DNA of 64,000 bases from Uliginosibacterium gangwonense DSM 18521. Lineage in GTDB: Bacteria > Pseudomonadota > Gammaproteobacteria > Burkholderiales > Rhodocyclaceae. The notes below the pieces were generated by a model that searched no databases, was not told the DNA's origin, and saw only the letters and a program-made list of their open reading frames with translations. The position numbers and the translations under genes are program-made. The stretch's first letter is position 1, and the number at the start of each line of letters is the position of its first letter. The stretch spans positions 17,400 through 81,399 of the forward strand of contig NZ_KB892835.1 of NCBI RefSeq assembly GCF_000373965.1. The letters are read 5' to 3'. Shown here one piece after another: positions 36,259 through 45,054 of the stretch.

Positions 36259-36980
36259 GGGGTGGCTTTCTTTTTGTCGAAACGGCTGGTGAGCATGCCC
36301 ACAGCCATGCCGACCACGGCCGCGAGCACGATCCACAGCTTGTAGGGCAGCGCTTGGGTGAGCAGTGCCGTCGTACCCGCAGCAAACGCCGCGAACAGCT
36401 CACTACGCCGGCGCAGGTTCGGGGCCAGCAGGGCGATAAAGGTCAGCGCGATGGAAAATTCCAGCGACCAGCCTGCGGGGATGGTGGCGCCTAGCAATAC
36501 ACCCAACACACTGGCGATCTGCCAGCCCAGCCAGAGGGTGAATCCCGTGCCGAGCAGGAACCAATGGCGATAGGCGCCCTGTGGCCCATTGGCAAGCCGC
36601 CCCACAGCGGCCATGTAGGCTTCATCGGTCAGTAGATAGGCCAGCAGCAGCTTCCAGCGCCGGGGGAGAGTGCCCAGCAGCGGGGTGATGCTGGCGCTGT
36701 AGAGCAGGTGGCGCAGATTGACCACGCCCACCGTGCCGATGATGACAGGCGAGGGCAGCAGCGCGCCCCACAATTGCGCAAACACTACTTGCGAAGCGCC
36801 GCCGAACAGCACGGCAGACATCGCAATCACCGCCCACATCGGCAGACCCGCCTGCAAACCTAGCACACCATACACCAGCCCGAAGGGCACCACGCCCAGC
36901 AGCAGGGGCAGTTCAGCCTGCACCCCGGCACAGAATTCCCGGCTTCGTCCTGCGTCTTGCAGGTATTCCCAATTCGACAT
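36255..36980 (-). CDS. azlC: Branched-chain amino acid exporter large subunit AzlC
   Basis: The 241-residue membrane protein has the AzlC/YgaZ start (GVQAELPLLLGVVPFGLVYGVLGLQAGL) and GGASQVVFAQLWG at about 60-72. LRHLLYSASITPLL lies at about 88-101. It forms the export pore with AzlD, to which it is coupled by ATGA. It starts 2 bases after the benE stop, so benE-azlC-azlD should form one transcript. In this arrangement the XRE-cupin regulator and palindromes upstream of benE could control all three genes. Confidence 0.93.
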   Translation of the reverse strand: MSNWEYLQDAGRSREFCAGVQAELPLLLGVVPFGLVYGVLGLQAGLPMWAVIAMSAVLFGGASQVVFAQLWGALLPSPVIIGTVGVVNLRHLLYSASITPLLGTLPRRWKLLLAYLLTDEAYMAAVGRLANGPQGAYRHWFLLGTGFTLWLGWQIASVLGVLLGATIPAGWSLEFSIALTFIALLAPNLRRRSELFAAFAAGTTALLTQALPYKLWIVLAAVVGMAVGMLTSRFDKKKATP

Positions 36981-36982
36981 GG

Positions 36983-38149
36983 CTATTGCTTTCTTCCTAT
37001 CCCGGCCGTGACAAGGCCAAACACAAGCCCCCAGAATGCACTGCCGATGCCAAACAAGACAAGCCCCGATGCAGTCACGAGGAAGGTGATCAGTGCTGCG
37101 TCGCGCTCGGTTTCATGCGCGAGTGCACCTGCCAGGCTGTTGCCAATGGTGCCGAGCAGGGCCAAGCCGGCAATTGCAAGCACCAGGGCATGCGGAATCG
37201 CGCCAAACAGACTGGCTACCGCACCACCGAGCAAGCCGGTGATGAGGTAGAACACCCCCGCCCAGATAGCTGCATGGTAGCGCTGGGTGGGGTCGGCATC
37301 TGCATCCTTGCTCATGCAGATGGCGGCGGTGATGGCGGCAAGGTTGAATGAGAACCCGCCGAAGGGCGCGAGGATCACCCCGAGCAAGCCGGTGCTGCCC
37401 ACGAGTGGAGAGGCGGGCGTGGCATAGCCATTGGCACGCAGCACGGCCATGCCGGGGACATTCTGCGAAGTCATGGTGACAATGAAAAGCGGCAGGCCCA
37501 CCCCCAGCATGGTGGGCAGTGAGAACACCGGCATTACGAAAATCGGCTGGGCCAGATCCAGATGCAGGGTGTCGAACTGCAATACGTTCTGCATGCCTGC
37601 AACACAGAGCCCGGCAACAAAGGTAATGGCAACCGCATAGCGGGGCAACAGGCGGCGGGTGAGCAGAAAGACGATCAGCATTGATGCAACAAGCACCGGC
37701 TGCTTGGGGAGCTGCACAAACAACTCCAGCCCGAAGCGCAGCAGGATGCCCCCGAGCATGGCTGCGGCAAGGCTTTTGGGCACGTACTGCATCAGGCGCT
37801 CAAACCAGCCGGTGAAGCCGACCAGGGCGATCAACAGGGAAGCGAACATGAATGCCCCCAATGCCTGGGCCATTGGAACGCCAACCAGACTGGTTGCCAG
37901 CAGTGCGGCACCGGGCGTCGACCACGCCGTCAGAATCGGGCTACGCGACCACAGCGACAAGCCGATACAGCTGACGCCCATCCCCAGACCCAGGGCCCAT
38001 AGCCAGGAGGCAATTTCGGCGGGCGAGGCGCCTGCTGCATGCGCGGCCTGGAACACGATGGCAGCCGAACTGCTGTAACCGACCAACACAGCAATAAAAC
38101 CCGCTGCAACGTGTGAAAACGCAAACCATTTGCCAAAGAACTTGCCCAC
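36983..38149 (-). CDS. benE: BenE-family benzoate/organic-acid transporter
   Basis: The GTG at 38149 gives a 388-residue protein of the usual BenE length and follows GGGGCGG; the longer frame reads back through the operator palindromes. About twelve helices are present. HVAAGFIAVLVGYSSSAAIVFQAA is the first-helix motif. MTSQNVPGMAVLRANGY at about 267-283 and APFGGFSFNLAAITAAICMS are conserved family segments. Characterised relatives are linked to benzoate uptake, but no benzoate catabolic genes are in this window. The next two genes (azlCD) suggest it could carry another small acid. Confidence 0.88.
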   Translation of the reverse strand: MGKFFGKWFAFSHVAAGFIAVLVGYSSSAAIVFQAAHAAGASPAEIASWLWALGLGMGVSCIGLSLWSRSPILTAWSTPGAALLATSLVGVPMAQALGAFMFASLLIALVGFTGWFERLMQYVPKSLAAAMLGGILLRFGLELFVQLPKQPVLVASMLIVFLLTRRLLPRYAVAITFVAGLCVAGMQNVLQFDTLHLDLAQPIFVMPVFSLPTMLGVGLPLFIVTMTSQNVPGMAVLRANGYATPASPLVGSTGLLGVILAPFGGFSFNLAAITAAICMSKDADADPTQRYHAAIWAGVFYLITGLLGGAVASLFGAIPHALVLAIAGLALLGTIGNSLAGALAHETERDAALITFLVTASGLVLFGIGSAFWGLVFGLVTAGIGRKQ

Positions 38150-38179
38150 TGCCGCCCCATTTCTGCTGTAATGCGTGCC

Positions 38180-38227
38180 GTGCGCTATAGCGCACAAACA
38201 GATTAACAGATGTGCGTTATAACGCAC
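38180..38227. promoter_or_regulatory. Twin operator palindromes between benE and XRE-cupin regulator
   Basis: Two 16-base perfect palindromes, GTGCGCTATAGCGCAC (38180-38195) and GTGCGTTATAACGCAC (38212-38227), have centres 32 bp apart, about three helical turns. Both fit GTGCGYTATARCGCAC. They lie between the divergent genes, so the regulator likely binds them to control itself and benE-azlCD. Confidence 0.88.
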
Positions 38228-38246
38228 AAGTTTGAATCCAGAACAC

Positions 38247-38855
38247 ATGCATCGTTCCAGCGAATCCACGCCGCCCTCCAATCCACAGGATGTGAACCTC
38301 CATCTGGCCGGGCAGTTGCGGCAATTGCGCCTGGGGCGAGGGTGGAGCCTGGATCAGGCGGCGCAGGCCACTGGGGTGAGTAAGGCTATGTTGGGGCAGA
38401 TCGAGCGCGGGGAATCCAGCCCGACCGTGGCAACCTTATGGAAGATTGCGACGGGCTTCGGCTGCGCGCTCACGAGTTTTCTCGGCATGCCGGTGGCACC
38501 GATGGCGCAGGCGGTTTTTCGTGACGCGGCCCAATTGCGGAGCAAGCCTGCTACCGATGATATGCTGGTGGCAACGCTGTTTCCATATGACCCGCGTTTT
38601 GCGTTTGAATTGATGGAGCTGACGCTCCAGCCGGGCTATGTGCGCCAGTCAGAAGCGCATGCAGCGGGCGTGACCGAGCATGTCATTGTATTGCGCGGGA
38701 AAATGGATGTATGGATCGATGGCGCATGGCAAGCCCTTGTGGAAGGGGCTGCCGTGCGTTTTTCTGCAGACCAGCCGCATGGCTACCGTAACCTGCACGC
38801 TGAGCCAGCGGTTTGTCATGACCTGATCCACTATCCATCAGGCATGGTCAGATAG
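38247..38855 (+). CDS. XRE-family regulator with C-terminal cupin domain
   Basis: The 202-residue protein has a Cro/CI helix-turn-helix at about 20-75 (LGRGWSLDQAAQATGVSKAMLGQIERGESSPTVATLWKIA) and a cupin sensor at about 115-185 (HVIVLRGKMDVWIDG, FSADQPHGYRNL). Such regulators bind a small ligand in the cupin. ATG 38247 is preferred over TTG 38232, which lies nearer the operator and lacks a ribosome site. It is divergent from benE across the twin palindromes. Ligand unknown. Confidence 0.9.
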   Translation: MHRSSESTPPSNPQDVNLHLAGQLRQLRLGRGWSLDQAAQATGVSKAMLGQIERGESSPTVATLWKIATGFGCALTSFLGMPVAPMAQAVFRDAAQLRSKPATDDMLVATLFPYDPRFAFELMELTLQPGYVRQSEAHAAGVTEHVIVLRGKMDVWIDGAWQALVEGAAVRFSADQPHGYRNLHAEPAVCHDLIHYPSGMVR

Positions 38856-38869
38856 GGCAAGGCCGGTTT

Positions 38870-38986
38870 AGAAGCCATAACAAAGTGGTTCTGGCGTTGT
38901 TACGCCGCCTTGCCGTACTAGATGTACTGTCTGCGCCGGCGCGCCTAGCCAGAACCGTTGCACTCCATTTTGTTACAGTTTCTTAG
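38870..38986 (-). repeat. Inverted-repeat element, copy A (abuts carbonic anhydrase stop)
   Basis: About 115 bases match copy B at 50133-50249, with a run of about 60 near-identical bases (CCTTGCCGTACT, GCGCGCCTAGCCAGAACCGTTG). Ends are inverted repeats: AGAAGCCATAACAAA on the left and TTTGTTACAGTTTCT on the right. GGTTCTGGC and GCCAGAACC give a second inner pair. The right end overlaps the TAA stop of the carbonic anhydrase gene. Confidence 0.85.
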
Positions 38987-39717
38987 TCGAGCACCGGGCG
39001 TGCATTGACGGATTGCACCGGGCGGTTGTTCGGGTGATGCATGACCTTTTCAAACGCTGCAATCTGCTCGGCTGAAGCCGTGACCGGGTGCTTGAGCACC
39101 AACCAGCGCACGCCTTCGGAGCAAGGCGGTGTTGTCAGCGAACCATTGAAGCGGTAATAGGCGCGACTCTTGGGCAGCAATTCCAGCGCGGACACCTGTG
39201 TGGGCAGAGCTTGTGGTTCGCCTGCTTCCTGGGGCATGGCTGCCCAGGCTTGGGCCAGGGCCTTGTTGGCTTTGCCCTTGACGAACATCACGGCCAGCAC
39301 GGTGAGGTTGCCATCCTTGTCGGCATGTACCAGATGCCCTTCGAGGGGATAAGACTTCCCCTTGATCAGGTTTTCGCTCGGTGCATGAAAATGGAATTGC
39401 TTGAGTTCAAAGACCTTGCCATCCAGGCTCAAGCTACTGCCCGGCGCATAGTTGATCTGCACCGTATGACCATTATTGACAATGCTCTGCCCACCTGCCT
39501 GATACTTTATTTTCAGCGGCTTGAGTTCGGCCTGGATGAATCCGCTCAGATCAATCGGTGATTGATTTTTGCCGCTGCAGGCAAAAAAATCCGGCGACAG
39601 TTTGGCCCAGTTTTCCGGCCCGTTTTCACCTTCATAGCCCCACTTGACGCTTCCCTCGGAAGCCATGGCTGCCAACGGCAAAAGGGCAAGGCCCAACAAC
39701 GCTATCCTTCTCTTCAT
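38983..39717 (-). CDS. cah: Periplasmic alpha-class carbonic anhydrase
   Basis: The 244-residue protein has a signal peptide (ends AMA-SEG) and the alpha-CA core. QSPIDL lies at about 52-57. Zinc ligands are H109 and H111 (FHFHAPSEN) and H128 (EGHLVH). The LTTPPCSEGVRW loop near 195 holds Thr and Cys, and C47 with the later Cys probably forms the usual disulfide. It interconverts CO2 and bicarbonate in the periplasm. The stop codon is also the end of repeat copy A. Single-gene unit. Confidence 0.96.
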   Translation of the reverse strand: MKRRIALLGLALLPLAAMASEGSVKWGYEGENGPENWAKLSPDFFACSGKNQSPIDLSGFIQAELKPLKIKYQAGGQSIVNNGHTVQINYAPGSSLSLDGKVFELKQFHFHAPSENLIKGKSYPLEGHLVHADKDGNLTVLAVMFVKGKANKALAQAWAAMPQEAGEPQALPTQVSALELLPKSRAYYRFNGSLTTPPCSEGVRWLVLKHPVTASAEQIAAFEKVMHHPNNRPVQSVNARPVLD

Positions 39718-39891
39718 GATCGATACCTATCGCTTGAATCGCTAAAGTTGTGATGCAGCTTCTCCGGAAAAGGAGTTTCCGGTCTCCATGACGGCAGTGT
39801 TTGGTTAAAAACCACAGTTATAGAGTGGGTATTGTCAGCTAAGTTCCCCTTTGACAGGAAATTTTGATTGCTGCGCTGTGGTATGCAAAAG

Positions 39892-40914
39892 TCATCGATT
39901 CATGCCGTTGGGGTCGGCGAGCAGTTCGCGTTTGATGTCTTCCGGCACGTTGGCCAATACAATGGTGTCATGGGCGCGGTCGTAAGCCACGTCTCCTGAG
40001 CGCAGGCCGCTGCGGTTGAATTCCAGCTTCCAGTTCTGCGCAGCCGCTTTCAGGCGCAGCAGCGGGCGGATGGCGCGGCGATCTGGAATGCAGCCTTCAC
40101 GCAAGCCCAACTGCTCATCGCGCAAGGTGCTGCGCAGTGCTTCGGCCTGCTGCGGGGCGATGGTGGTGGCGACGGTATCCACATCCCAGGGCACGCTGTT
40201 TTCTCCCAGATCTTCCAGGTAGCGGTGGGCGTTTTCGTAGAGTTCATCACGGGCCTGGGGTTCCAGTTGCTGGGTTTCGGCGAACTGCTCAATGCCCTTG
40301 ATGAGCTTTTTGGTTTCCTTGAGGGCGGCCACCACGTCGTTGCAGCCCAAGAAGCGTTTGAAATAGGCCGCCACATCGGTGCGCCCCTTCAGGAAGCTGA
40401 TGTAGCGCCCGTCATCATTGCGCCATGCGGCGAGATCAATACGCCCGGCCACGCGCAGTTTGTCCAGATCCAGGTAAGCCTGCTCGACCAGCTCACCGCT
40501 GTCGTTCAGCGTAAAGCTCTGCGCTTCGCCGATGATGGCTACGAACAGGAAATCTACCGATTCGCTGTGCTGGGCGCGGGCAAACAGCACATGGCCCACG
40601 TCAAAGATGTTTTCTTCGCGCAGTAAGTCGGTGAGTTGCCCCATCATCTTCTGGCTCAGTTCGACGAAGCTTAGCGTGTTCTCTTGAGCGTACTCACGCA
40701 GCAGGCGCGGCAGGGGGTAGAGGGCCTCGTCTTCCTCAAACCGGCCATAGCCTTTGCTCTGCTTGGCCGCATACAGCGCCGAAAGGTGCTCCACGAGGCG
40801 CTGTGCCACGGGGGAAGCGAGCATTTTGCCCTGTGCCAGTTCGGCTGCCGCTTGGCCTTGCTCATTCTTGTAGAGCGAGTGGAGGATGATGTTCAGAGTG
40901 GAAGCGGTTTCCAT
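39892..40914 (-). CDS. Nucleoid-associated protein YejK/NdpA family
   Basis: The 340-residue protein belongs to the YejK (NdpA) family of nucleoid-associated proteins. Family segments include LREENIFDVGHVLFARAQ at about 97-114, FLFVAIIGEAQSFTL at about 121-135 and YFKRFLGCNDVVAALKETK at about 183-201. The C-terminal half is charged and helical. Family members bind DNA with little sequence preference; the exact role is unknown. Single gene, followed by an element-like inverted repeat region before the MocR gene. Confidence 0.88.
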   Translation of the reverse strand: METASTLNIILHSLYKNEQGQAAAELAQGKMLASPVAQRLVEHLSALYAAKQSKGYGRFEEDEALYPLPRLLREYAQENTLSFVELSQKMMGQLTDLLREENIFDVGHVLFARAQHSESVDFLFVAIIGEAQSFTLNDSGELVEQAYLDLDKLRVAGRIDLAAWRNDDGRYISFLKGRTDVAAYFKRFLGCNDVVAALKETKKLIKGIEQFAETQQLEPQARDELYENAHRYLEDLGENSVPWDVDTVATTIAPQQAEALRSTLRDEQLGLREGCIPDRRAIRPLLRLKAAAQNWKLEFNRSGLRSGDVAYDRAHDTIVLANVPEDIKRELLADPNGMNR

Positions 40915-40984
40915 GTGAGAGACCTTGGTTTTCTTTTACGAAGCGGGGCGGGGATTGTCCTGCTTGGACGAGAATCATGCAATG

Positions 40985-41132
40985 CTTAGCACTTGTTCAA
41001 AATCTGTAGCGAGAGGCCGTCAGCGGGGTGAAGAGCAGCGCAGAAACCGGAGTTTATGTGGATAAATGAGGATTTCGAGCAGCGCATGAGCCCCGATCAT
41101 GGCCTCGCAGCAAGACTATGAACAGGTTCTTA
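40985..41132 (+). repeat. Putative non-coding inverted-repeat element C
   Basis: Ends are imperfect inverted repeats: CTTAGCACTTGTTCA at 40985-40999 and TGAACAGGTTCTTAG at 41119-41133. Inner pairs such as AGCGAGAGGCC and GGCCTCGCAGC add to the fold. No coding frame is present. The right end overlaps the TAA stop of the MocR gene. No second copy is in the window, so repeat status is inferred from shape. Confidence 0.55.
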
Positions 41133-42629
41133 GCGGGCCAAGCGGCTCCGCCGCGTAGCCTGGATGCGCTCTTCCACCACCTGCGCCAACATCGGCACGG
41201 CGCTGCGGATGCGCTCGACGGGCACCCCACCGTAGCCCAGGTTCATGCCGTTGCGTACCAGATCCTTGTCCTGATAGTACATGGAGAGTGGGCGTACGAT
41301 CAGGCCTTTTGAGAGGGCATCAGAGGCCACCATCGCATCATCGACTTCTTCGGTGAAGCAATATAACAGTTGCAACCCCGCATGCCCGCCAGACAGGCTC
41401 AGCGCCCCACCCAGGTGGGATTCCATTTCTGCGCGCATCACATCACGCCGCTCCCGGTAGACCGAGCGCATTTTCTTGATGTAAGCGGTGAAGTGCCCCT
41501 CGGCGATGAATTCTGCGAGTACCGCCTGCTCAATGAGCCGCCCACCACGGTAGAGTTCCGAATTGCCGATCTGGAAGGCCTCCACCAGATCTTCCGGCAA
41601 TACGAGATATGCCAGACGCAAACCGGGAAACAGCACCTTGCTGAAAGTGCCTTGATAGATCACCCGTTGCCTGCTTGCCAGACCAAAAAGGGAGGCGACG
41701 GCACGATTGTCATAGCGCTGCTCGTTGTCATAATCATCTTCGATGATCCAGGCGCCCGTCCTGTCCGCGCCTTCCAGCAGCTCCAGGCGGCGTTCCAGAG
41801 AAAGCACCGTGCCAGTGGGATACTGGCTGGAAGGGGACACGTAGATCAACCTTGGGGGCGTCTCCCAGTCCTGCGCCGCCGGGGCGATCCCCTTGTCGTC
41901 GAGCGGAATAGGCACCGTGGTCAGCCCGGAAGCACGTAGTACATTACGTGCCCCCCAATAGCCGGGCTCCTCGATCCAGGCCCGGTCGCCCACGTCGCAG
42001 AGCATGCGGGCGCACAAGTCCAGCGCCTGATGCGAGCCATTGAGGATCAACACCTGCTGAGGGTGGCAGCTCATCAGGCGGGCCACCCCCAGATACTCGG
42101 CAATCGCGGATTTCAGTGGCCCGTAGCCGCCACCGGAGTAGTCCAGAAATCGCCCGCTCTCCCTGTTCAAGTGCTTGGTATACAGCCGCTTCCAGGTGGA
42201 GAAAGGGAATTGCTCGGTATCGGGCACGCCGGGAATAAATGCACCACGTTGGATCGCGCTGCTGGTGGCATGGCTCGCAATCTGGTTGCCGCGCCGCGAT
42301 AACCCTTCTCGCCGTGTGCCAATGAGGCGCTTCGGACTGGCAAAGTTCTTGCGTCCACTCAGTGCCTCAGAGACATAAGAACCCGAACCCGTGCGCCCTT
42401 CCAGGTAACCTTCGATCAGTAATTGCTCATACGCCCTCACCACCGTGTTGCGGCCCAGATTCAGCTCTTTGCACAGCAGGCGGGTAGAAGGGAGCTGCTC
42501 GCCACCGTGTAGCTGCCCATCCAGAATGACCTGCCGCAACACCAGGTAGAGGCGGTTGTGCAAAAGCTGGGCAGGATCGAGCCGATCAAGATTGTTGCGA
42601 ACAAGCTCACAAATGAGTTCTTTGTCCAT
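41130..42629 (-). CDS. MocR/GabR-type PLP-binding transcriptional regulator
   Basis: From ATG 42629 the protein is 499 residues; the longer frame reads through the control region. An N-terminal GntR winged helix (LYLVLRQVILDGQLHGGEQLPSTRLLCKELNLGRNTVVRAYEQL, about 23-66) is fused to an aminotransferase-fold domain. That domain has YVSPSSQYPTGTVL and the PLP lysine loop YQGTFSKVLFPGLRLAYL near 325-340. GabR and relatives activate GABA-use genes when GABA and PLP bind. Here the divergent operon holds a polyamine-type transporter, gabD and gabT, so this is the likely regulator. Confidence 0.92.
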   Translation of the reverse strand: MDKELICELVRNNLDRLDPAQLLHNRLYLVLRQVILDGQLHGGEQLPSTRLLCKELNLGRNTVVRAYEQLLIEGYLEGRTGSGSYVSEALSGRKNFASPKRLIGTRREGLSRRGNQIASHATSSAIQRGAFIPGVPDTEQFPFSTWKRLYTKHLNRESGRFLDYSGGGYGPLKSAIAEYLGVARLMSCHPQQVLILNGSHQALDLCARMLCDVGDRAWIEEPGYWGARNVLRASGLTTVPIPLDDKGIAPAAQDWETPPRLIYVSPSSQYPTGTVLSLERRLELLEGADRTGAWIIEDDYDNEQRYDNRAVASLFGLASRQRVIYQGTFSKVLFPGLRLAYLVLPEDLVEAFQIGNSELYRGGRLIEQAVLAEFIAEGHFTAYIKKMRSVYRERRDVMRAEMESHLGGALSLSGGHAGLQLLYCFTEEVDDAMVASDALSKGLIVRPLSMYYQDKDLVRNGMNLGYGGVPVERIRSAVPMLAQVVEERIQATRRSRLAR

Positions 42630-42637
42630 GAATGCAG

Positions 42638-42692
42638 GGCTCCAGAAAAAGTGGTTCCTTCTTTTTATTGAAAAGTGGATCTCGTTGGAGCC
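42638..42692. promoter_or_regulatory. Probable binding sites of the MocR regulator
   Basis: AAAAGTGGTTC (42647-42657) and AAAAGTGGATC (42671-42681) form a direct repeat with a 24-bp step. GGCTCC (42638-42643) and GGAGCC (42687-42692) flank them as an inverted pair. MocR-type proteins usually bind direct repeats, and this is the divergent control region. Confidence 0.65.
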
Positions 42693-42774
42693 AATTATTG
42701 CCTTAGGATGAAACCATGAACAGTGCCAAAGAGCCGAATGCTCGAAAATGCAGGTTCGCAATCTGATGGAGAGG

Positions 42775-43899
42775 ATGGCCGTGACGATCAACCCAGACAC
42801 TCAGCACCCCGACTCACATGTGACCTTCCGCAGCGTCCAGAAAACCTACGATGGCAGCACGCTCATCGTCAAGGATCTGAACCTCGATATCCGTCGCGGC
42901 GAATTCCTCACGCTGCTGGGGCCGTCCGGCTCAGGCAAGACAACCTGTCTGATGATGCTGGCCGGGTTTGAAACGCCCACCTCGGGCGAGATCCGCGTGA
43001 ATGCCCAGGTGGTCAACAGCGTGCCACCGCACAAGCGCAACATCGGCATGGTGTTCCAGAATTATGCGCTATTTCCGCATATGACGGTACGTGAGAACCT
43101 GCGTTTTCCCCTAGCCATCCGCAAGCTCTCGGCTGCCGAAATCGACAAGAAGGTCGAGAAAGCGTTGGATATGGTGCAATTGGGCGCCTTTGGCAGCCGC
43201 TACCCGCAGCAGCTCTCAGGTGGGCAACAGCAGCGCATTGCCTTGGCCCGTGCCCTGGTATTTGACCCGGAACTCATTTTGATGGATGAGCCGCTGGGCG
43301 CGCTCGACAAGCAATTGCGCGAGCATATGCAGCTGGAAATCAAGAATATCCATCAGCAACTCGGGGTGACCGTGGTTTTTGTGACCCACGATCAGAGCGA
43401 GGCATTGACCATGTCGGACCGCATTGCGGTGTTCAATCGTGGTGTGATCCAGCAGATTGACAGCCCCACCGCGCTGTATGAAAAGCCGGAGAACAACTTT
43501 GTGGCGAGCTTCATCGGTGAAAACAATGCCCTGGAGGGGGTCGTGGAATCGGTCGAAGGCGATGTCTGCGGCGTCAAGCTTGCCAACGGCACGCGGGTCA
43601 AGGCGGCCATGCGCAACCCCTTGAGCGAAGGCGGCAAGGCCATGCTTTCCGTGCGCCCGGAGTGCGTGCAGTTGAATGCGCAATCCCTGGGTTGTACCAA
43701 CCGCCTTGGTGGATATGTCAAAGACATTATCTATCTAGGCGACCATATCCGCGTGCGGGTCGAACTGGCCGGGCGCAAGGAAATCACTGTCAAGGCGCCT
43801 GCCGCCCAGCACAAAACCCGTTTTGACAAAGGCGATGCAATTCACGTTGGCATCAATCCCGAGCACCTTCTGGCGCTGGACCCGAGTCTGGGCGCTTGA
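42775..43899 (+). CDS. Polyamine/GABA-type ABC transporter ATP-binding protein (PotA-like)
   Basis: The ATPase has Walker A GPSGSGKTT, signature LSGGQQQRIALARAL, Walker B LILMDEPLGALD and the H-loop FVTHDQSEA. The C-terminal TOBE domain covers roughly 270-370. It powers uptake with the two permeases and binding protein that follow. Start is uncertain: ATG 42748, 42766 or 42775, or GTG 42781, which has GGAGAGG 6 bases upstream. All encode the same core. The operon is divergent from the MocR regulator and ends in GABA catabolism, so a polyamine or GABA substrate is likely. Confidence 0.92.
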   Translation: MAVTINPDTQHPDSHVTFRSVQKTYDGSTLIVKDLNLDIRRGEFLTLLGPSGSGKTTCLMMLAGFETPTSGEIRVNAQVVNSVPPHKRNIGMVFQNYALFPHMTVRENLRFPLAIRKLSAAEIDKKVEKALDMVQLGAFGSRYPQQLSGGQQQRIALARALVFDPELILMDEPLGALDKQLREHMQLEIKNIHQQLGVTVVFVTHDQSEALTMSDRIAVFNRGVIQQIDSPTALYEKPENNFVASFIGENNALEGVVESVEGDVCGVKLANGTRVKAAMRNPLSEGGKAMLSVRPECVQLNAQSLGCTNRLGGYVKDIIYLGDHIRVRVELAGRKEITVKAPAAQHKTRFDKGDAIHVGINPEHLLALDPSLGA

Positions 43900-43941
43900 T
43901 TATTTTGGCATAACCACTGTTTCTTGATTCAGGAGAAAACC

Positions 43942-44991
43942 ATGTTTCTTCCCCCTGCAAAGTTGAGCCTCTTCTCTGTTGCCTGTGCAGCGTTTTGCCT
44001 GATGTCTGGCACTGCATCGGCTGACGTGACCGTGATTTCGTTTGGGGGCTCCAATCAGAAAGCCCAGGTCAAGGCATACTATGAACCCTTCATGAAAACT
44101 ACCGGCTCCAAACTCGTCACCGGTGAATACAATGGAGAACAGGCCAAGATCAAGGCCATGGTTGAAGCCAAGAATGTCTCCTGGGACGTGGTCGAAGTTG
44201 AATCCCCTGAACTCGCGCGTGGTTGCGAAGAAGGCCTGTACGAGAAACTTGATATGGGCAAGATCGGCGCCAAGAAAGATTTCGTACCGGCTGCCGTATC
44301 GGAGTGTGGGATTGGCCTTTTCGTGTGGTCGACCGTGTTGGCTTACAACGGTGAGGCACTCAAGACCGCCCCCACTTCCTGGGCCGACTTCTGGGATTTG
44401 AAGAAATTCCCCGGCAAGCGTGGCCTGCGTAAAGGGGCGAAATTCACGCTTGAATTTGCTTTGCTGGCCGATGGCGTGACACCCGAGGATGTCTACAAGG
44501 TGCTTGGCACGAAGGCCGGTGTGGAGCGCGCATTCAAGAAACTCGACCAGATCAAGCCCAGCATCCAGTGGTGGGAAGCCGGTGCACAGCCTCCGCAACT
44601 GTTGGCTGCAGGCGATGTGGTGATGACAACTGCCTATAATGGACGCATCGCCACTGCGCAGAAGGAAGGCAAGAAACAGCTCAAGATCGTATGGACCAAC
44701 AACATCTACGATTTTGATTCCTGGGCGATTCCGGTTGGTGCACCGAACAAGACCGATGCCTACAAATTCATCGCCTTTGCCAGCAAGCCCGAAAATCAAA
44801 AGGTGTTTGCGAGCGAGATTCCGTATGGCCCGACCAACCTGAAGGGCACTGCGCTGGTTGACAAGGCGATTGCCGCCGAATTGCCTACTGCCCCGCAAAA
44901 CATGAAGGGCGCATTGGCCAGCAACACCCCGTTCTGGGTCGAGCATGGTGAAGACCTGGAGCAACGCTTCAACGCCTGGGCCGCCAAGTAA
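43942..44991 (+). CDS. ABC transporter substrate-binding protein (PotD/PotF-like)
   Basis: The 349-residue periplasmic protein starts at ATG 43942 after AGGAGA with a signal peptide (ends ASA-DV). The N-lobe begins VTVISFGGSNQKAQVKAYYEPF and the hinge includes LAYNGEALKTAPTSWADFWD at about 133-152, a typical polyamine-binding protein segment. YNGRIATAQKEGK and WAIPVGAPNKTDAYKFI follow. It captures the ligand for the permease pair. Precise ligand is not fixed; acidic residues for polyamine contact cannot be confirmed by eye. Confidence 0.9.
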   Translation: MFLPPAKLSLFSVACAAFCLMSGTASADVTVISFGGSNQKAQVKAYYEPFMKTTGSKLVTGEYNGEQAKIKAMVEAKNVSWDVVEVESPELARGCEEGLYEKLDMGKIGAKKDFVPAAVSECGIGLFVWSTVLAYNGEALKTAPTSWADFWDLKKFPGKRGLRKGAKFTLEFALLADGVTPEDVYKVLGTKAGVERAFKKLDQIKPSIQWWEAGAQPPQLLAAGDVVMTTAYNGRIATAQKEGKKQLKIVWTNNIYDFDSWAIPVGAPNKTDAYKFIAFASKPENQKVFASEIPYGPTNLKGTALVDKAIAAELPTAPQNMKGALASNTPFWVEHGEDLEQRFNAWAAK

Positions 44992-45054
44992 GACCGTTTA
45001 TCCAGGCCCGGCTTTTGCGATAGCAGAGGCCGGGCATGAATCCAAAGCAGCCGG

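Noticed and set aside
43900-44964. Minus-strand frame of 354 codons under the binding-protein gene
   Set aside because: Antisense to a clear solute-binding protein with signal peptide; no own motifs.
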